From contig JADNYJ010000064.1 of NCBI GenBank assembly GCA_015501075.1, positions 124,001 to 188,000 on the forward strand: 64,000 nt of DNA, in the 5' to 3' direction. This stretch comes from Gymnopilus junonius. Taxonomy: Eukaryota; Basidiomycota; Agaricomycetes; Agaricales; Galerinaceae. Below the pieces are notes generated by a model, which saw only the letters and a list, made by a program, of their open reading frames with translations, was not told where the DNA came from and did not search any database. The position numbers and the translations under genes are program-made. This document shows positions 45,507 to 56,810 of this stretch, in pieces (within the stretch, counting starts at the first letter, position 1; each line of letters opens with the position of its first letter).

Positions 45507-47230
45507 ATGGCTCCTACCCCCTCTTGTCCACTTCCTGAATCCTTGCCTAACTCCTCTTCTCAGCCTGAAAGTGATGAAGACCTTGAACTTGATCTAGCAA
45601 TGCAACTTGTCCTCTATAAGCAGAAGTACCACAAAGAGAAGGAGGAGAAGAAAGCTCTCATGGTGGATGCAGCAACATCCAGTTCCAGTGATGAGGCACA
45701 GAAGTCTAAGAAATGCAAGAAGGGTAAGAGGTAAGCCCATTTTGTCAGTACTAAGGAATACATACCATTGTTGACAGTACAGCAGCTCACCGACTGTTCT
45801 TGCTTCAGGCTGTGGCATCCATAGGCTTGTCATGATATGTGGGAGTCTCTTGGAGCTCATGTCAAAGTCTGACAAGCACATTGAGCTATGTGAAGATCCA
45901 GATGCATTGCCAGATAGATGAGTTTGAAGGGCTTGAGGAAGATGATGTTGAAGACAAGAAATGTGAGTATGTTGTCTCAATGCTTATCTCATCATCATTT
46001 ACTCACATGTGATCTTATCAAGGTTTGAACAGAGCTATGTTGCTCTTTGTGCACTTTTTCATCTTGTACCAAAGTTCCAAAAGAAACTTGATGAGGGCAA
46101 TGCTGATGAAATCGCCAACTATTATGCAGATGTGGGCCACTCATTTATTATTGTTATTTTCAGTCTGCCTCACTTTTTTTCTAGCTCAAGGATGGTGCAA
46201 ATCATGGATGCAGTGACAATGTTAATAGTATCCAGATCAACCTCTGTGATTGGCTCAAAAAATGGACCCCAACCCCCCAATCCTCTGCTCAAAATGGATA
46301 GCTGTGCCAATCGAGGCCTCAACCATGATTTAACTGGTCATCTTTTGTGCCCTATTGAGTTCAACTGAGAAGATTCCATGTTCATTATGCTCTCTTAATT
46401 TCATGCACATTTTTAACCTTGCACTAGAGTCTGAACTAAATTGCAGGCTGGTGAAGAAGAATATGATTGGCTCAGAAGTTTCCATGTGAGGGTTTTTTAC
46501 TACAAGTTCAAAGATGATCAAGAGCATCTTGAGGATGGGTTCTTGAAGAGTTCTCTTCTTGTCAAAGTAAGTGGCATGTCAAGTTTCAACATTTACTATT
46601 CAATTATCTTGCTCAATCATTATTCAAGGTCTTCAAGCACATCTTTACATTGCCTTCATTAGCTAAACAGTATATTGAGGAGGACTCAGAATCAGATGCC
46701 GATGAGACCCAGCCACCAAAGAAGAAATGCAAGACTGCCAAAAACCATAATTTGAAGAATCAAAGCAAAGAAACTGTCGCAAAAATTCTCCACATGAATG
46801 AAACAGTGACCCCGTGCTCTATTGCCTATGCTGCAGTACAGGTATTGTTCTATTCTCTATCTAAATAATACCTGACATCAATGCAGCTTCATTTCAACCT
46901 CCAGACAGCAGAATGGTGGGATGAATGGTATGGCGGATTCAATTATGAAGGTCTCCATAATTATATTGTCGACTTCTTCGAGGATGTGCAAGATGCCACT
47001 ACAAAGAGAAGAGTCCGAGATCTTCTGGCTTGGTGGAATATGTGAGTTGATTTCCATTGTCGATCTGTGCCCTGCTCATTGACATCTGCAGGCAAATCTT
47101 CCCAGCTGCTGCTGCCCATCGGGAGTCAAACACGGAAGTGTCTTGTAAAGTGATGAAACAACAATGGGCTGCTTGCTCAGCTCTAGCTCCTATAACAAAT
47201 GGTCAGCCACCTGTAATGGAATCACGCTGA
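45507..47230 (+). CDS. DUF6698-like fungal gene, multi-exon
   Basis: Starts MAPTPSCPLPESLPNSSSQP. It has a charged first exon (45507-45730) and then exons separated by short introns: a second near 45780-46006, one with SYVALCALFHLVPKFQKKLD (46020-46135), one with KMDSCANRGLNHDLTGHLLC (46190-46367), one with FYYKFKDDQEHLEDGFLKSS (46445-46566), and FKHIFTLPSLAKQYIEEDSE. The end reads SIAYAAVQ, ...RVRDLLAWWN and a last exon QIFPAAAAHRESN... stopping at 47230. Order and motifs (NHPxTGxLLCP, LFKHIFTSP, SIAYxAxQ, LLxWWN) match my knowledge of DUF6698, whose function is unknown. TGA after LCPIEFN may be an intron edge or a true break. Confidence 0.6.
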
Positions 47231-48204
47231 AGGTGTACCAAAATTTTAATGAGCTGTTCTTTTTCTTTATTTTATGATACATGCTTTCAAACTTTATAGA
47301 ATGTCTTGAAATGATATATGATTCCGCCTAATTCTTGTGTGAACCTTGTGGATACCTCAAAGTTATTATCTTCTGCTGTAGCATTCATAGAAGGCAGCCG
47401 ACATACCATGTAGTGTCCAAATCACTTTATGGCCTTTGCAGACCATCAAATGGCCTATTGGATCACATAGTAAGCTTGCATGCTTGGATTGCAGATACAG
47501 TTTCCATGAGCGGTGATGAGACCAGCATGTGTCTACATGTGCAAGTCAGTCATTACCTTAATTTTGCAGTTGATAAGAGGGCTGGAACTTCCCCGAGTTT
47601 CATTCCTTGAGGCTCTTAATAATTAGAACACATACAATAGGCATTAAAACAATGCCTAGCGGTCTTTATTATTTTATTCAAAGACTTGTACAATTTATTT
47701 ACAAGCAAGAGCATCAGAAATCCTACCAAGGGGGCATTGAACACTTAGATGCACTGACAGGCTGCGAGGGATTGGCACAGCTTCTTTCTGAAGCCAGATG
47801 TACAAAAAAGGAAAGAATGCATCAATCTGGGATGGAATGACTTCATCCAAGGAGATTGATTACGATGCTTTTACGTAAGTAAAACATCGTTCTTTTAGAG
47901 GACATTCTTGTAACGCTCTGTGATCCTGCAGCATCTCAACATGTCTGCAATCAGACAATGGCATGCTTGTTCGGCTTGGTCTGGCTCTGCAGTCAAGCCG
48001 ATGGCGTGCTTGTCCGGCTTTATCCGGCATATTCTTCTGCCATGTTCTTTTTCTTCAACAAACCATTGGTTCTTGTCATGGCAGTATTCTCTGTTTGTTG
48101 TTAAATTTTACTGCTGTGAAACTTGTTTTGTATGTATAAATATTAATGGGCTTGTTTGATGGAAATATGTTTTTGGAAGATGGCTGTGAATGGAGCCCTA
48201 GTGC

Positions 48205-49045
48205 AAGGCAGTTATATTTAGATTCAGATTATTTTTAAATGCTGTATCTTATCGCTGATATAAGGGCATCCCTCGCCGCTTATATAATATAATAAGTTAC
48301 AGGGCTGCTGGAATTAATGTTTGAAAGTCTGGTCTGGTCCAGTTTTTGGGTGCCCAGGACCCTAACCGAGACTGAGACCAGTTAGGTAAAATTAGAAATG
48401 TCTAAATAACTGGACCGGACTGCAACTAACTGGTCTTGATCAGTCTTGTGCAGTTATTTGCAGTTATATAACTGGTTTTAACTGTTATAACCAGTTATAA
48501 CCAGTTATCAACCAGTTATAACCAGTTTTTTTGGCATAAATAATTGTCTCATAGTGTAAACTAAATGAATCACAATTTTTACGGTCAAACGAGCTCAAGA
48601 ACATCACAAACGGTTGAGAAATGATAAAATTAGAGCAGATTCAACAATTTTTGCGAGTATTGCTATAACTTTCTTAATTCTCAACCGAATTTTACGTTTT
48701 CTGGGTCGTTCAAAAGCTATAATATGTGGGTATAATCATGCAAAATTTCAGAATTTTATGACTGGTCCTAACTGGTTAAGACCAGTTTTAAGCAGTTACA
48801 AAAATTCTAAAATTTGGACTAACTGCTAACCAGACTGTGGTTTATGGTTACAATGGTTAGTATATTTTGCAGTTAGCATCAGTTAATGCAATATGAACTT
48901 CAACAAATGCCTCATGTGCCAGCAGTGTGTGGCAAAAGGCAGCTATATTTAGATTTGACTTATTATTAGTATCTGGAGCTGGGTGTGTGATTATATCAGC
49001 AGCATTCCTCCGCCGCTTACATAATCTAATATCTGTGCCAAGGTA
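48205..49045. repeat. ~100-bp diverged direct repeat flanking the MITE
   Basis: The stretch GGCAGTTATATTTAGATTCAG...CGCCGCTTATATAATATAAT (about 48208-48293) recurs as GGCAGCTATATTTAGATTTGA...CGCCGCTTACATAATCTAAT (about 48941-49033). The copies lie on either side of the MITE. This may be an older duplication within the host element. Confidence 0.5.
48317..48908. mobile_element. MITE related to 5337-5908
   Basis: Starts ATGTTTGAAAGTCTGG after TA and ends near AACTTCAACAAAT. The interior is dominated by AACCAGTTATAACCAGTTAT-type repeats (48470-48530). It is colinear in outline with 5337-5908 but strongly diverged; the right boundary is approximate. Confidence 0.5.
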
Positions 49046-49593
49046 CTATTGGATTTGCTGTTCAAGGTGTGTTCTATTTTATTCTGAAGGGCATATATTT
49101 AAATTTTACCTATCATCATATATAGATGGTCTAATACTATTTGTGAAGTAGGAAAAGCATTGTCCTGCCATGCGAAGCAGTGGCCCACTAAAACAAGTGT
49201 TAATAATAGTCCAGATCATTGGAACAGTTAATGAAATGATGAGATCCATCATGGCTCGGCTCGGCAAATGCTGATCACATTGAGCACGTCTCTGCATCTC
49301 ATGGTGTTCTGCGCACACTCCCCTCTGTCTGCTGGCCATGCACAGCAATGCGCATGGTACTACCATATTAGTAGACCATACAGGCAAAGTTTGCCAGAAA
49401 AAGCATTGAAATTAGTGGTGCCACGTGCATTAACAATGCCAAGTGCATAGCATTTACCATAGAATGCTCGGAAAACACAATTCTACCATTGAACCAATGG
49501 GTAGGAAGCTTGGCAAATATTGCGCCATCGATTCCACATGCTAGACATTATTAATCCACCCAGACACGAATTTATAAGTATAGTTTGAAGTAG

Positions 49594-49601
49594 TATAAAT
49601 A
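49594..49601 (+). promoter_or_regulatory. TATA box of the G2 5' LTR
   Basis: TATAAATA, in sense orientation, about 525 bp before the LTR end. It is conserved in all G2 LTR copies, including the truncated one, which ends just downstream. It is the likely start of element transcription. Confidence 0.55.
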
Positions 49602-50123
49602 CAGTAGAAATTTAGTAGTAGAAATCCAAGTGGGCGGTCCCCTTGAGCTGTAGAAATATGCTAGAGATGTCTAACTTCGGATTGCCAGAATATAAGCGGA
49701 AGTACATGCATCAGAATATTTTGAGAATTTTAGAGAAAGATCTAAGCTTAGAAAAGAAATAAATAGCAGAAAGACTCTCTTATAAAGACTGAACAAAGTT
49801 GAGTGATTAGGAGTTGACAAGAAGTCGCTCAGTCACAGAAAGTACGGCGTTCAGAGTCTAGAAAGAAGTCTAGTATCGAGTTTCTTAGTTTCAGTGAGGA
49901 TTAGAGCCCTCAGAATATTTTTAAGAGTATATTATCGAAATATACAGAGAGAAAGTCCCATATTTGCCCCATAAAGCCCCAGTAGACCCCATAACTTCGG
50001 ATTTGAGTTCATAAGAATACTCCTTATCATCACCTCCACAAAACTACGAGTGAGGTTGTTTTGTTTTTGTGGTTGTGTTGCGCATTTTTGTGTTTTCACA
50101 CCCAGAGACTTCCCTGCTTATCA

Positions 50124-50209
50124 TCTGGAGCCCACTGCGAGGGGGTGTATTTTGATAAAGTTTCTGTGAACAAGGTCTTGAAGTTAGAAACCTATTTCTC
50201 TAAGAAATT
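50124..50209 (+). other. Copy B leader with primer-binding site
   Basis: TCTGGAGCCCACTGCGAG begins right after the LTR; TGG at 50125-50127 would pair with a tRNA CCA end. The tRNA is not identified. Unlike G1, there is no complement to the LTR transcript start. Confidence 0.6.
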
Positions 50210-51553
50210 ATGGTGCCGTCAAAGCCCGCAACTCCTAGAGCAACTAGAAATTCTTTATGTGCTGGAACAGTTGCACTTGAGCTACCCACATGCAAAAGAC
50301 AGAGAGCAGAGAGATCATTAGATGCCATTCCAGACAACCCTATTCCTGAGGAAGAAGCATCTTTCCCTGGTGAATACCATTCAGAAGATGAAGTTGCTTC
50401 ATTAGCCCTTCGATTGGATGAACTTTCTATTGACCCAAATTTAAATAAAGAGATTGCAAGCACGTCGAGTACCATTTTGAAAATGGCTCCTGGAAATAAG
50501 ATACCAAAGGTTGGAGAGCGTGGAGTGCCCACCTTTAGTAATGAAAAACCTGAGGAATTGTTACGATTCTTTAGAATTATGGATGAATGGTTTTCAGAAG
50601 ATGGAGGTCTGACAGACCAACAGAAGAAACAGAAATTAGTGGACTATGTTGCCATTGGTGTAGATGATGAATGGAAGGTGTTCCCTGAATTTACGGGGGT
50701 TGCAACTTACAACGCATTTAAAGAAGCGATTAAAAAGAGTTATCCTACTGTAGCTCAAGCAGAGACCGCATCTGCAGATCGTTTGCGCCATAAAGTAGCA
50801 TGCCATCCAGGAATTTCTCTCCATCAATCAGAAAGTGTAGCTTCATTAACCAGAACGATGCATGCAGAGATTAGCAAGCTCAAAAATGTGAGCCCGCTGC
50901 TTATCACTAACCATGAACTGGTTATGTTGTTTCTTGGAAGGTTAGACCCAGAATTCAGGAAGGTGCTTGGAAATAATTTGCACACCCAAATTCATTTGGT
51001 TCAGAGTGCAACGCAACAAGCCCAACCTAAGCAACATGGAGAGGACCCTTATACAATTGAGGAAGTCTTTGCCATGGCTGCTTATTCTTCTGAAGAGTCA
51101 AAGAGTCCATTTGGAAAATTATTGGATCTAGGAGTAGCAGAAGCTATGGTTCCTTCAAACTCAGCAGCAACTATTAAAGTGGAAGAAATGATGGCTAAAT
51201 TGTTGGATAGTTGGGATCTTCAAAAGAAGACAAACTCTCAATTTCAGCAGAGTCAAGAAAGTGTATTAAAGGCCATTGAGCATCAAACGCAGGTCTTAAA
51301 TAATTTTCTGACAGCTCAGTCAAACTTCCATCCTGGTTTCCAGAGTCAGAATAATTCCTATAATGTCAATGCGCAGTCCACGAGCCATCAGCATGCTAGC
51401 AATGGAAGATGCTTTTATTGCGGACAAATAGGCCATAGAGTCTATGAGTGTGTAGATGCTATTCATGATGAGGAATCAGGCTTTATTGTAAAAGGTGCAG
51501 ACAATAAGTACCGATTAGCTAGTGGAGCTTTTATTCCTTATGAGCCCGGATGA
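50210..51553 (+). CDS. gag: Copy B gag
   Basis: 447 codons, open. The N-terminus is basic then acidic (EEEASFPGEYHSEDE), followed by a helical capsid-like region and, near the C-terminus, the zinc knuckle CFYCGQIGHRVYEC (CX2CX4HX4C). It ends with YEPG-TGA. The frame continues for a short distance (AMKEFVAEHQCKG) before two 1-nt losses, relative to copy A, near 51620 and 51672. It is the structural protein that packages the RNA. It is nearly identical to copy A gag although the downstream pol regions differ by several percent. Confidence 0.9.
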   Translation: MVPSKPATPRATRNSLCAGTVALELPTCKRQRAERSLDAIPDNPIPEEEASFPGEYHSEDEVASLALRLDELSIDPNLNKEIASTSSTILKMAPGNKIPKVGERGVPTFSNEKPEELLRFFRIMDEWFSEDGGLTDQQKKQKLVDYVAIGVDDEWKVFPEFTGVATYNAFKEAIKKSYPTVAQAETASADRLRHKVACHPGISLHQSESVASLTRTMHAEISKLKNVSPLLITNHELVMLFLGRLDPEFRKVLGNNLHTQIHLVQSATQQAQPKQHGEDPYTIEEVFAMAAYSSEESKSPFGKLLDLGVAEAMVPSNSAATIKVEEMMAKLLDSWDLQKKTNSQFQQSQESVLKAIEHQTQVLNNFLTAQSNFHPGFQSQNNSYNVNAQSTSHQHASNGRCFYCGQIGHRVYECVDAIHDEESGFIVKGADNKYRLASGAFIPYEPG

Positions 51554-53040
51554 GCAATGAAAGAATTTGTAGCTGAACATCAGTGCAAAGGAATTATTCC
51601 AGTAAATAAACTTCCAAAGGGGCGATCAGTAGCAACCTTCAGGAAATTGAAATGGCAAATAGCTACAACATGTCGTATCTGGACAAGAGGATACAGGCCT
51701 TGCTCAACTCTTAGAACATTTAGTTGGACAATTTGGATTAGACGTGACCAGAGAAATGCTGGATCACAAGTTGCAAGGGAGTTACTTCACAAGCAACAAT
51801 AATTCAAATTTCAATTGAGCTGAGGAAGGGAGCGTCACTAGTACAGACCAGGGCAGGTACTATGACACAAACTGAGAGCATGTTAAATTGCCGCAACCTA
51901 AGAAAATTGTAGAAAAGAGCACTAATGCTGAGCCTAGCAAAGACACGCAAGAGAAAAATAAAAACATTGAACAAATTAAGAAGAAAAATTTGGAAGGACA
52001 AAAGAGGGACATAGTCTACCCAACCTCACAAACTCCTATTCAAACAGTAACCCACAGAATATTTGAAAAGAAAGGTCCTGCATACAGAACACAAGCACCT
52101 GTAGAAGGAACTGTTGACATTGATGCGATCACTGAGTCTATTTTAGACATGCCGCTCACAATGCCACTTAGAAATATTGCAGGATTAGCTCCCCAAATTC
52201 GTGAAAGCCTGTGTGCTCAATTCTCGAGAGTAAGGAAGCCAGAAATTAAGAAGGTCATGTTTGAAGGAGTGAGTACCAGACAAAGGTCCAATAAATGTTA
52301 TGGACCTTCCCTTTGAATCCTTTCTCATAGCCAAAGACGGAGAAGGTAGTGCACCCACTGGTAGTACTGTTGCTGGTGATCCTGTACTCACCTATTTAAT
52401 GGAAAGCAAAGAAAATAATCCTAGAGAATTATATGTTGCAAAGGAATTGCATGCCTTGCATGCCTGCTATCCATTCATTAATGGTCTAGGACAGGAAGAA
52501 GGAATTTTGGACAATGGTTCCCAAATTGTATCTATGGCTGAAAAGGTCACAATAGAATTAGGATTGACCTGGGATCCACAAATTACCCTGAATGTAGAAA
52601 GTGCAAATAAGCAGATAGAGTGTAGTCTTGGACTAGCTAAGAATGTTGCATTCAGATTTGGAGGGGTCACCTTATATTTTCAAGTCCACATAATTAGAAG
52701 TCCAGCCTATCGAGTATTGATAGGGCGGCCTTTCTCAGTAATTGGAGCTACTACAGTTAGCAACGATGCTGAAGGCAGACAGAAAATTTTGGTTACTTGT
52801 CCAAACACTAAAGAACAAGCAATTATTCCTACCTATCCAAGGGGCATTATGCCAGAAGATTTGCAAAGGCACAAAGCAGACACAGATTTTCAGAAAGCCT
52901 CGATGAATTAATCTCTGAGCAAGGAGAGGCAGCTGTAGTCCTAGAATATAATCATTTTGCAAAAATGCTAGAAGTCACATCCTATACTATGCCAGAAAAT
53001 GAAAAGTTTATGCCATCAGGAATAAGATGAGCATATCTAA
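51554..53040 (+). pseudogene. pol: Copy B gag extension and aspartic protease
   Basis: Several frames. A Lys/Glu/Asn-rich linker (51888-52010) is followed by DMPLTMPLRNIAGLAPQIRE and by an open frame 52300-52911 with the protease core GILDNGSQIVSMAEKVTIEL. The active-site triad is DNG where most families have DTG or DSG. YRVLIGRPFSV is the expected downstream region. This stretch is deleted in copy A. Frame changes near 52310 and 52910 and a TGA near 53028 prevent expression as one polyprotein. Confidence 0.75.
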
Positions 53041-54060
53041 ATCAAGCAGTTAATTATGCTGATCTAGAAGATAATGTTAGAAATGAAATTGAAATGTACT
53101 TTCAATCAGAAGAAAATAAGAGATGGAAAAATAAGAAAGAAGAACTTGCATCTAATCTTATCCAGAGCAAGAAGAAATATAAACCAGTTGGCGTTAAGGT
53201 TAAACCTGTATATGCTGACTTGGATGAACAATTTAGGATAACGAGGAATATTACAGGAGACCCTTTGGTGGGTATGCCTGAGTTGAATCCAAATCCACCT
53301 CCATTTGTTCCAATGGGTAGATATACCCAAGAATGAAAGGAAGCAATGGATAAAGTTCACAAAGGGAATTTTCTGACCACTGCAGAGAGAACCGTACTGC
53401 ATGATTTAATTGCAAAGCAGAATATGGCGTTCGCCTGGGATGAGTCAGAAAGAGGGAAATTAAGGGAAGAATTCTTTCTGCCAGTACCCATACCCACAGT
53501 TGAATATCAACCTTGGATTCACCATGCTATTAAAATTCCTCCAGCATTATATAAAGAAATATGTAACCTCATTGAAAAGAAGCATGCAGCCGGTGTCTAT
53601 GAACCTTCAAATTCATCATATAGATCAGCCTGGTTTTGTGTGTTGAAGAAAAATGGAAATTTGAGAATTGTCCATAGCTTGGAACCTTTGAATGCAGTAA
53701 CTATTGCTCATTCAGGAGTACCACCAGCTACAGAAGAACTTGCTGCTCATTTTTCAGGACAAGCATGCAGGGGAATTATGGATTTAATGAGCAGATATGA
53801 TGCGCGTGCTTTAGACACTAAGTACCATGATTTAACTACCTTTCAGACGCCCTTTGGTGCAATGCACTTGTGTACATTACCAATGGGTTGGACAAATTCA
53901 GTACCAATTTTCCATGATGATGTAACAGAAATATTGAGACCTGAGATCCCAGAATTTATGATGCCTTACTTAGATGATGTGGGAGCTTGAGGCCCTGCTA
54001 CTCGATATGAGGATGGCAATGGAGATTATCAGCATCATCCAGAAAATTCAGAAATCAGAT
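53041..54060 (+). pseudogene. pol: Copy B reverse transcriptase
   Basis: RT starts near AMDKVHKGNFLTTAER after a TGA at 53334-53336. The fingers have AWFCVLKKNGNLRIVHSL, the palm FQTPFGAMHLCTLPMGW, and the active site MPYLDDVGA (53960-53985). A TGA follows at 53988-53990, then GPATRYEDGNG continues in frame. The same TGA is in copy A. The YLDD box and following GPxTRYE are, to my knowledge, typical of one basidiomycete gypsy lineage. Confidence 0.88.
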
Positions 54061-55402
54061 TGTTTATTTGGGAGCACCTCAATAATGTAAACCGCATTCT
54101 GCAATGCATTAAATATTCAGATGCAACCTTTTCGGGAATGAAGTCAATAATCTGTGCAGAAGAAATAGAAGTGGTTGGCCACCTTTGTACTTATGAAGGA
54201 TGGAAACCCACTGAAGATAAAATCGGAGCAATTATGAGATGGGAGATTTGCCATAACCTGTCAGATGTTAGAGCCTTTCTTGGCATTGCAGGGGTATTAA
54301 GATCCTATATTCCTAATTATGCACTTCGAGCAGAAGGATTACAGAAATTAATGAGAGGAAAAATCCCTTTTGTCTGGGGACCAGAACAAACTAAGAGTAT
54401 AGAAATGATAAAAGAAGGGGTACAATTTGCTCAGCCTTTGAAACCTATTGACTATGAAGGTCAGGGATCAATAGTGCTTGCAGTAGACTCATCCTACATG
54501 GGTATTGGATTTTATATCTACCAGGAAGATAGAGACGACCCCAAGAAAATACATTATGTGAAATTTGGTTCTATAACCATGAATGAAAGAGAAGCTAGAT
54601 TTTCTCAACCAAAGAGGGAACTCTATGGTTTGATGCATGCATTGAGAGCTAATAGAGCGATGATCTTCGGAGTCTGGAAGCTAATTGTGGAAACAGATGC
54701 TAAATATATCCACGGAATGTTAAACAACCCAGATCTCATGTCCAATGCAACTATCAATAGATGGATTGACAAGATCTTAATGTTCCATTTCACAATACAT
54801 CATAAGGCTGGGAAAACATTTGGACCTGATGGGCTTTCTAGAAGGCCGCATCAACCAACAGACCCTGAACAAGCGCCCATGTCTGATGATGAGGATGACG
54901 ACCCAGTTGGTCCACCTGAAATGATTTATGCAGAGTCAGAAAACAAAGTCCCTTTTCCAATAGAGACTTTTGTTGATAAAATTGACTCACATGGAGGATA
55001 TTTCCAGGGGATTGCAACATGTTATCAAGACTTTGAAAAGGAGTTGCACAATGCAGACATTGAAAGAGAAAATGAATGGCAAAGAATAATGGAGCTTTTG
55101 AAAAATAAAGAACTGAAAGAAGAATCTAAGGGGATGCTACGGCAATTTCTGAATTCTATAGTGTTACCTGAGGAAAGAAATTTAGAAGAAGATGAATATT
55201 ATGATAAAGGACGAAGGAGGCCTGGCGCAATAAGGCAAGACCTCATGATACCTGAGATCATTAAATATTTAGGAAATCGAAAGCATAGACCTCCAGAGAT
55301 GGATGAGAAGCAATATAGATGGTTTATAAATCTGGGAAATAGATTCTTATTATTTGAGGGATGTTTATATCATTGTGGATATAAGAGCCAACACAGATTA
55401 TA
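54060..55402 (+). pseudogene. pol: Copy B RT thumb, RNase H and integrase N-terminal linker
   Basis: Open for more than 440 codons. It starts with the RT thumb (FIWEHLNNVNRILQ, VRAFLGIAGVLRSYIPNY). RNase H has VLAVDSSYMGIGFYIY, FSQPKRELYGLMHAL and IVETDAKYIHGML. Then come HHKAGKTFGPDGLSRR and a long acidic linker. The frame runs into the Tc1/mariner insertion at 55403, and the pol sequence resumes at 57024. Confidence 0.9.
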
Positions 55403-55613
55403 CAGTGTCTCAAAAAACTGTCTGGATGTTTTGGCTATTCAACTTGATTTAGCTATAACTTTGTGTAACCTTGTTCAAATCACATGATTCAACTTGTGTA
55501 TTGAAGGTCACATGCTATACTTTCACATGGTATATTGTTTGTTTTTGTTTGTTGACTTGTTGAAAAGTAATCAATTGAGCAATTACACAGTTGCATCCGG
55601 ACAGTTTTTTGGC
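55403..55613 (+). repeat. Left TIR of the Tc1/mariner element
   Basis: 211 bp, inverted match of 56811-57021. The motif AAAAAACTGTCYGGATG appears at both ends of each TIR (near 55412 and 55590), so each TIR carries two putative transposase-binding repeats, in inverted arrangement. Confidence 0.9.
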
Positions 55614-55763
55614 GGTCATGTGAAATCAACAAAATAAGGTTCTGTTGAATTATAAACATAAGTAAATATGGCCAAATTTATTCAAACATGTTCAGCATAC
55701 ATAATGAAGGCTATTCTAACTTATTTTCCCCACTGTCCTCACATCACTGTCCACTTCTTTATT

Positions 55764-56780
55764 ATGCATCCTCTTTCTTCTGAAAAGCAATCTGCTATCA
55801 TTCACCTTCTTCAAAATGGGGACTCAGTTCGCAAAATAGCCTCTCATATTGGTGTGGGGAAGTCTACTGTTCAGGAAATATGTGCAGAGATGTCTTCACC
55901 TCTGAAAGAAAACCTTGGAGGCCGCCCTTCTAAACTCACACCTCAGGACCGCCGCCATATCGTTCGACTTGTTACCACTGGAAAGGCAGATACAGCCAGC
56001 CAAGTGCGCCGCCACCTTTCCACCATCATCAATACCCCCCTTACTACTCAGACTGTTCGAAATGCCCTCAAGAAAGAGGAGTTGGTGGCTAGAGTAAAGG
56101 TCAAAAAGCCATTCCTCTCTAAACGGCATATAAAGGCTTGACTAGAATTTGCTCAGAAGTATGAATCCTGGACAGAAGCAGACTGGGCAAGGGTTATGTT
56201 TACAGATGAGACCAAGGTCAATCGCATAGGGTCAGATGGAAGGCAGTGGGTATGGAAAAAACAGGGAACTCCTCTTCAATCTCAACATGTACAGCAAACC
56301 ATCAAATTTGGAGGAGGAAACATCATGGCTTGGGGCTGTATGACAGTCCATGGTGTTGGATACATGTGCAGGATAGAGGGCAAGATGGATGGAGAACTCT
56401 ATGTGGAAATTTTGGAAGACCATGTCTTTCAAACACTGGAGTATTATGACATGGATCCTAATGATTTTGTCTTTCAGCAGGATAATGACCCCAAGCACAC
56501 ATCCAAAAAGGCCAAGAAGTGGTTTGAAGACCATGAAATTGTGATGCTGGACTGGCCTGCACAATCACCAGACCTTAATCCAATTGAACACCTTTGGCAA
56601 ATCCTCAAAATGAAACTTGCAGAATATGAAACTGCCCCAAAGAGTATTCAAGAATTGTGGAATAGAGTTCAGGAGGAATGGGAAAAGATTCCCAAGGAAG
56701 TGTGTGTGAATTTAATCAATAGCATGCCTAGAAGGATTCAGGCTGTATTAAAGGCCAAGGGAGGCTATACCAAGTACTAA
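55764..56780 (+). pseudogene. Tc1-type DD34E transposase with one premature TGA
   Basis: Starts MHPLSSEKQSAIIHLLQNG. It has an N-terminal helix-turn-helix (VRKIASHIGVGKSTVQEI), a second HTH with GRPSKL, and the catalytic core with D in MFTDETK, D in QQDNDPKHTS and E in LNPIEHLW. There are 34 residues between the last two, i.e. DD34E. It ends KAKGGYTKY. The TGA at 56139-56141 interrupts where LEFAQKYESW follows; CGA to TGA would explain it. The length of ~338 codons is typical for Tc1 transposases. Otherwise intact. Confidence 0.93.
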
Positions 56781-56810
56781 ATTTGTAGGTACCTATATTT
56801 TGATACCCCT

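Larger units (their letters stand above)
47861..49197. mobile_element. Helitron-like element, short copy
   Basis: Shares about 150 bp of its 5' end and about 50 bp of its 3' end with 2844-6344. The 5' hairpin is exact here (CGATGcTTTTA/TAAAACATCG). The target, visible uninterrupted near 24205 in copy A and 60955, was ...GATTGA|TGTTAATAATAG; the insert sits between A and T without duplication. It has no coding frame and holds a MITE at 48317-48908. It is probably an internally deleted derivative. Confidence 0.6.
47514..50123 (+). repeat. G2 5' LTR of copy B, split by a Helitron-like insert
   Basis: TGATGAG at 47514 to TTATCA at 50123. Removal of the 1337-bp insert (47861-49197) leaves about 1.27 kb, colinear with 60613-61884. 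Confidence 0.9.

Noticed and set aside
6345..47514. Matching target duplication between the outer left flanks of G2 copies A and B, which would complete the inversion model for a second element.
   Set aside because: After removing the Helitron-like insert the copy A flank reads TCGT (element sense) and the copy B flank GCGG; they do not match, so the history of the second element remains open.
50061..50321. Open frame across the G2 LTR end (MFLWLCCAFLCF...), present at several LTRs.
   Set aside because: It crosses the LTR end and primer-binding site, overlaps gag in another frame, and simply reflects repeat copies.
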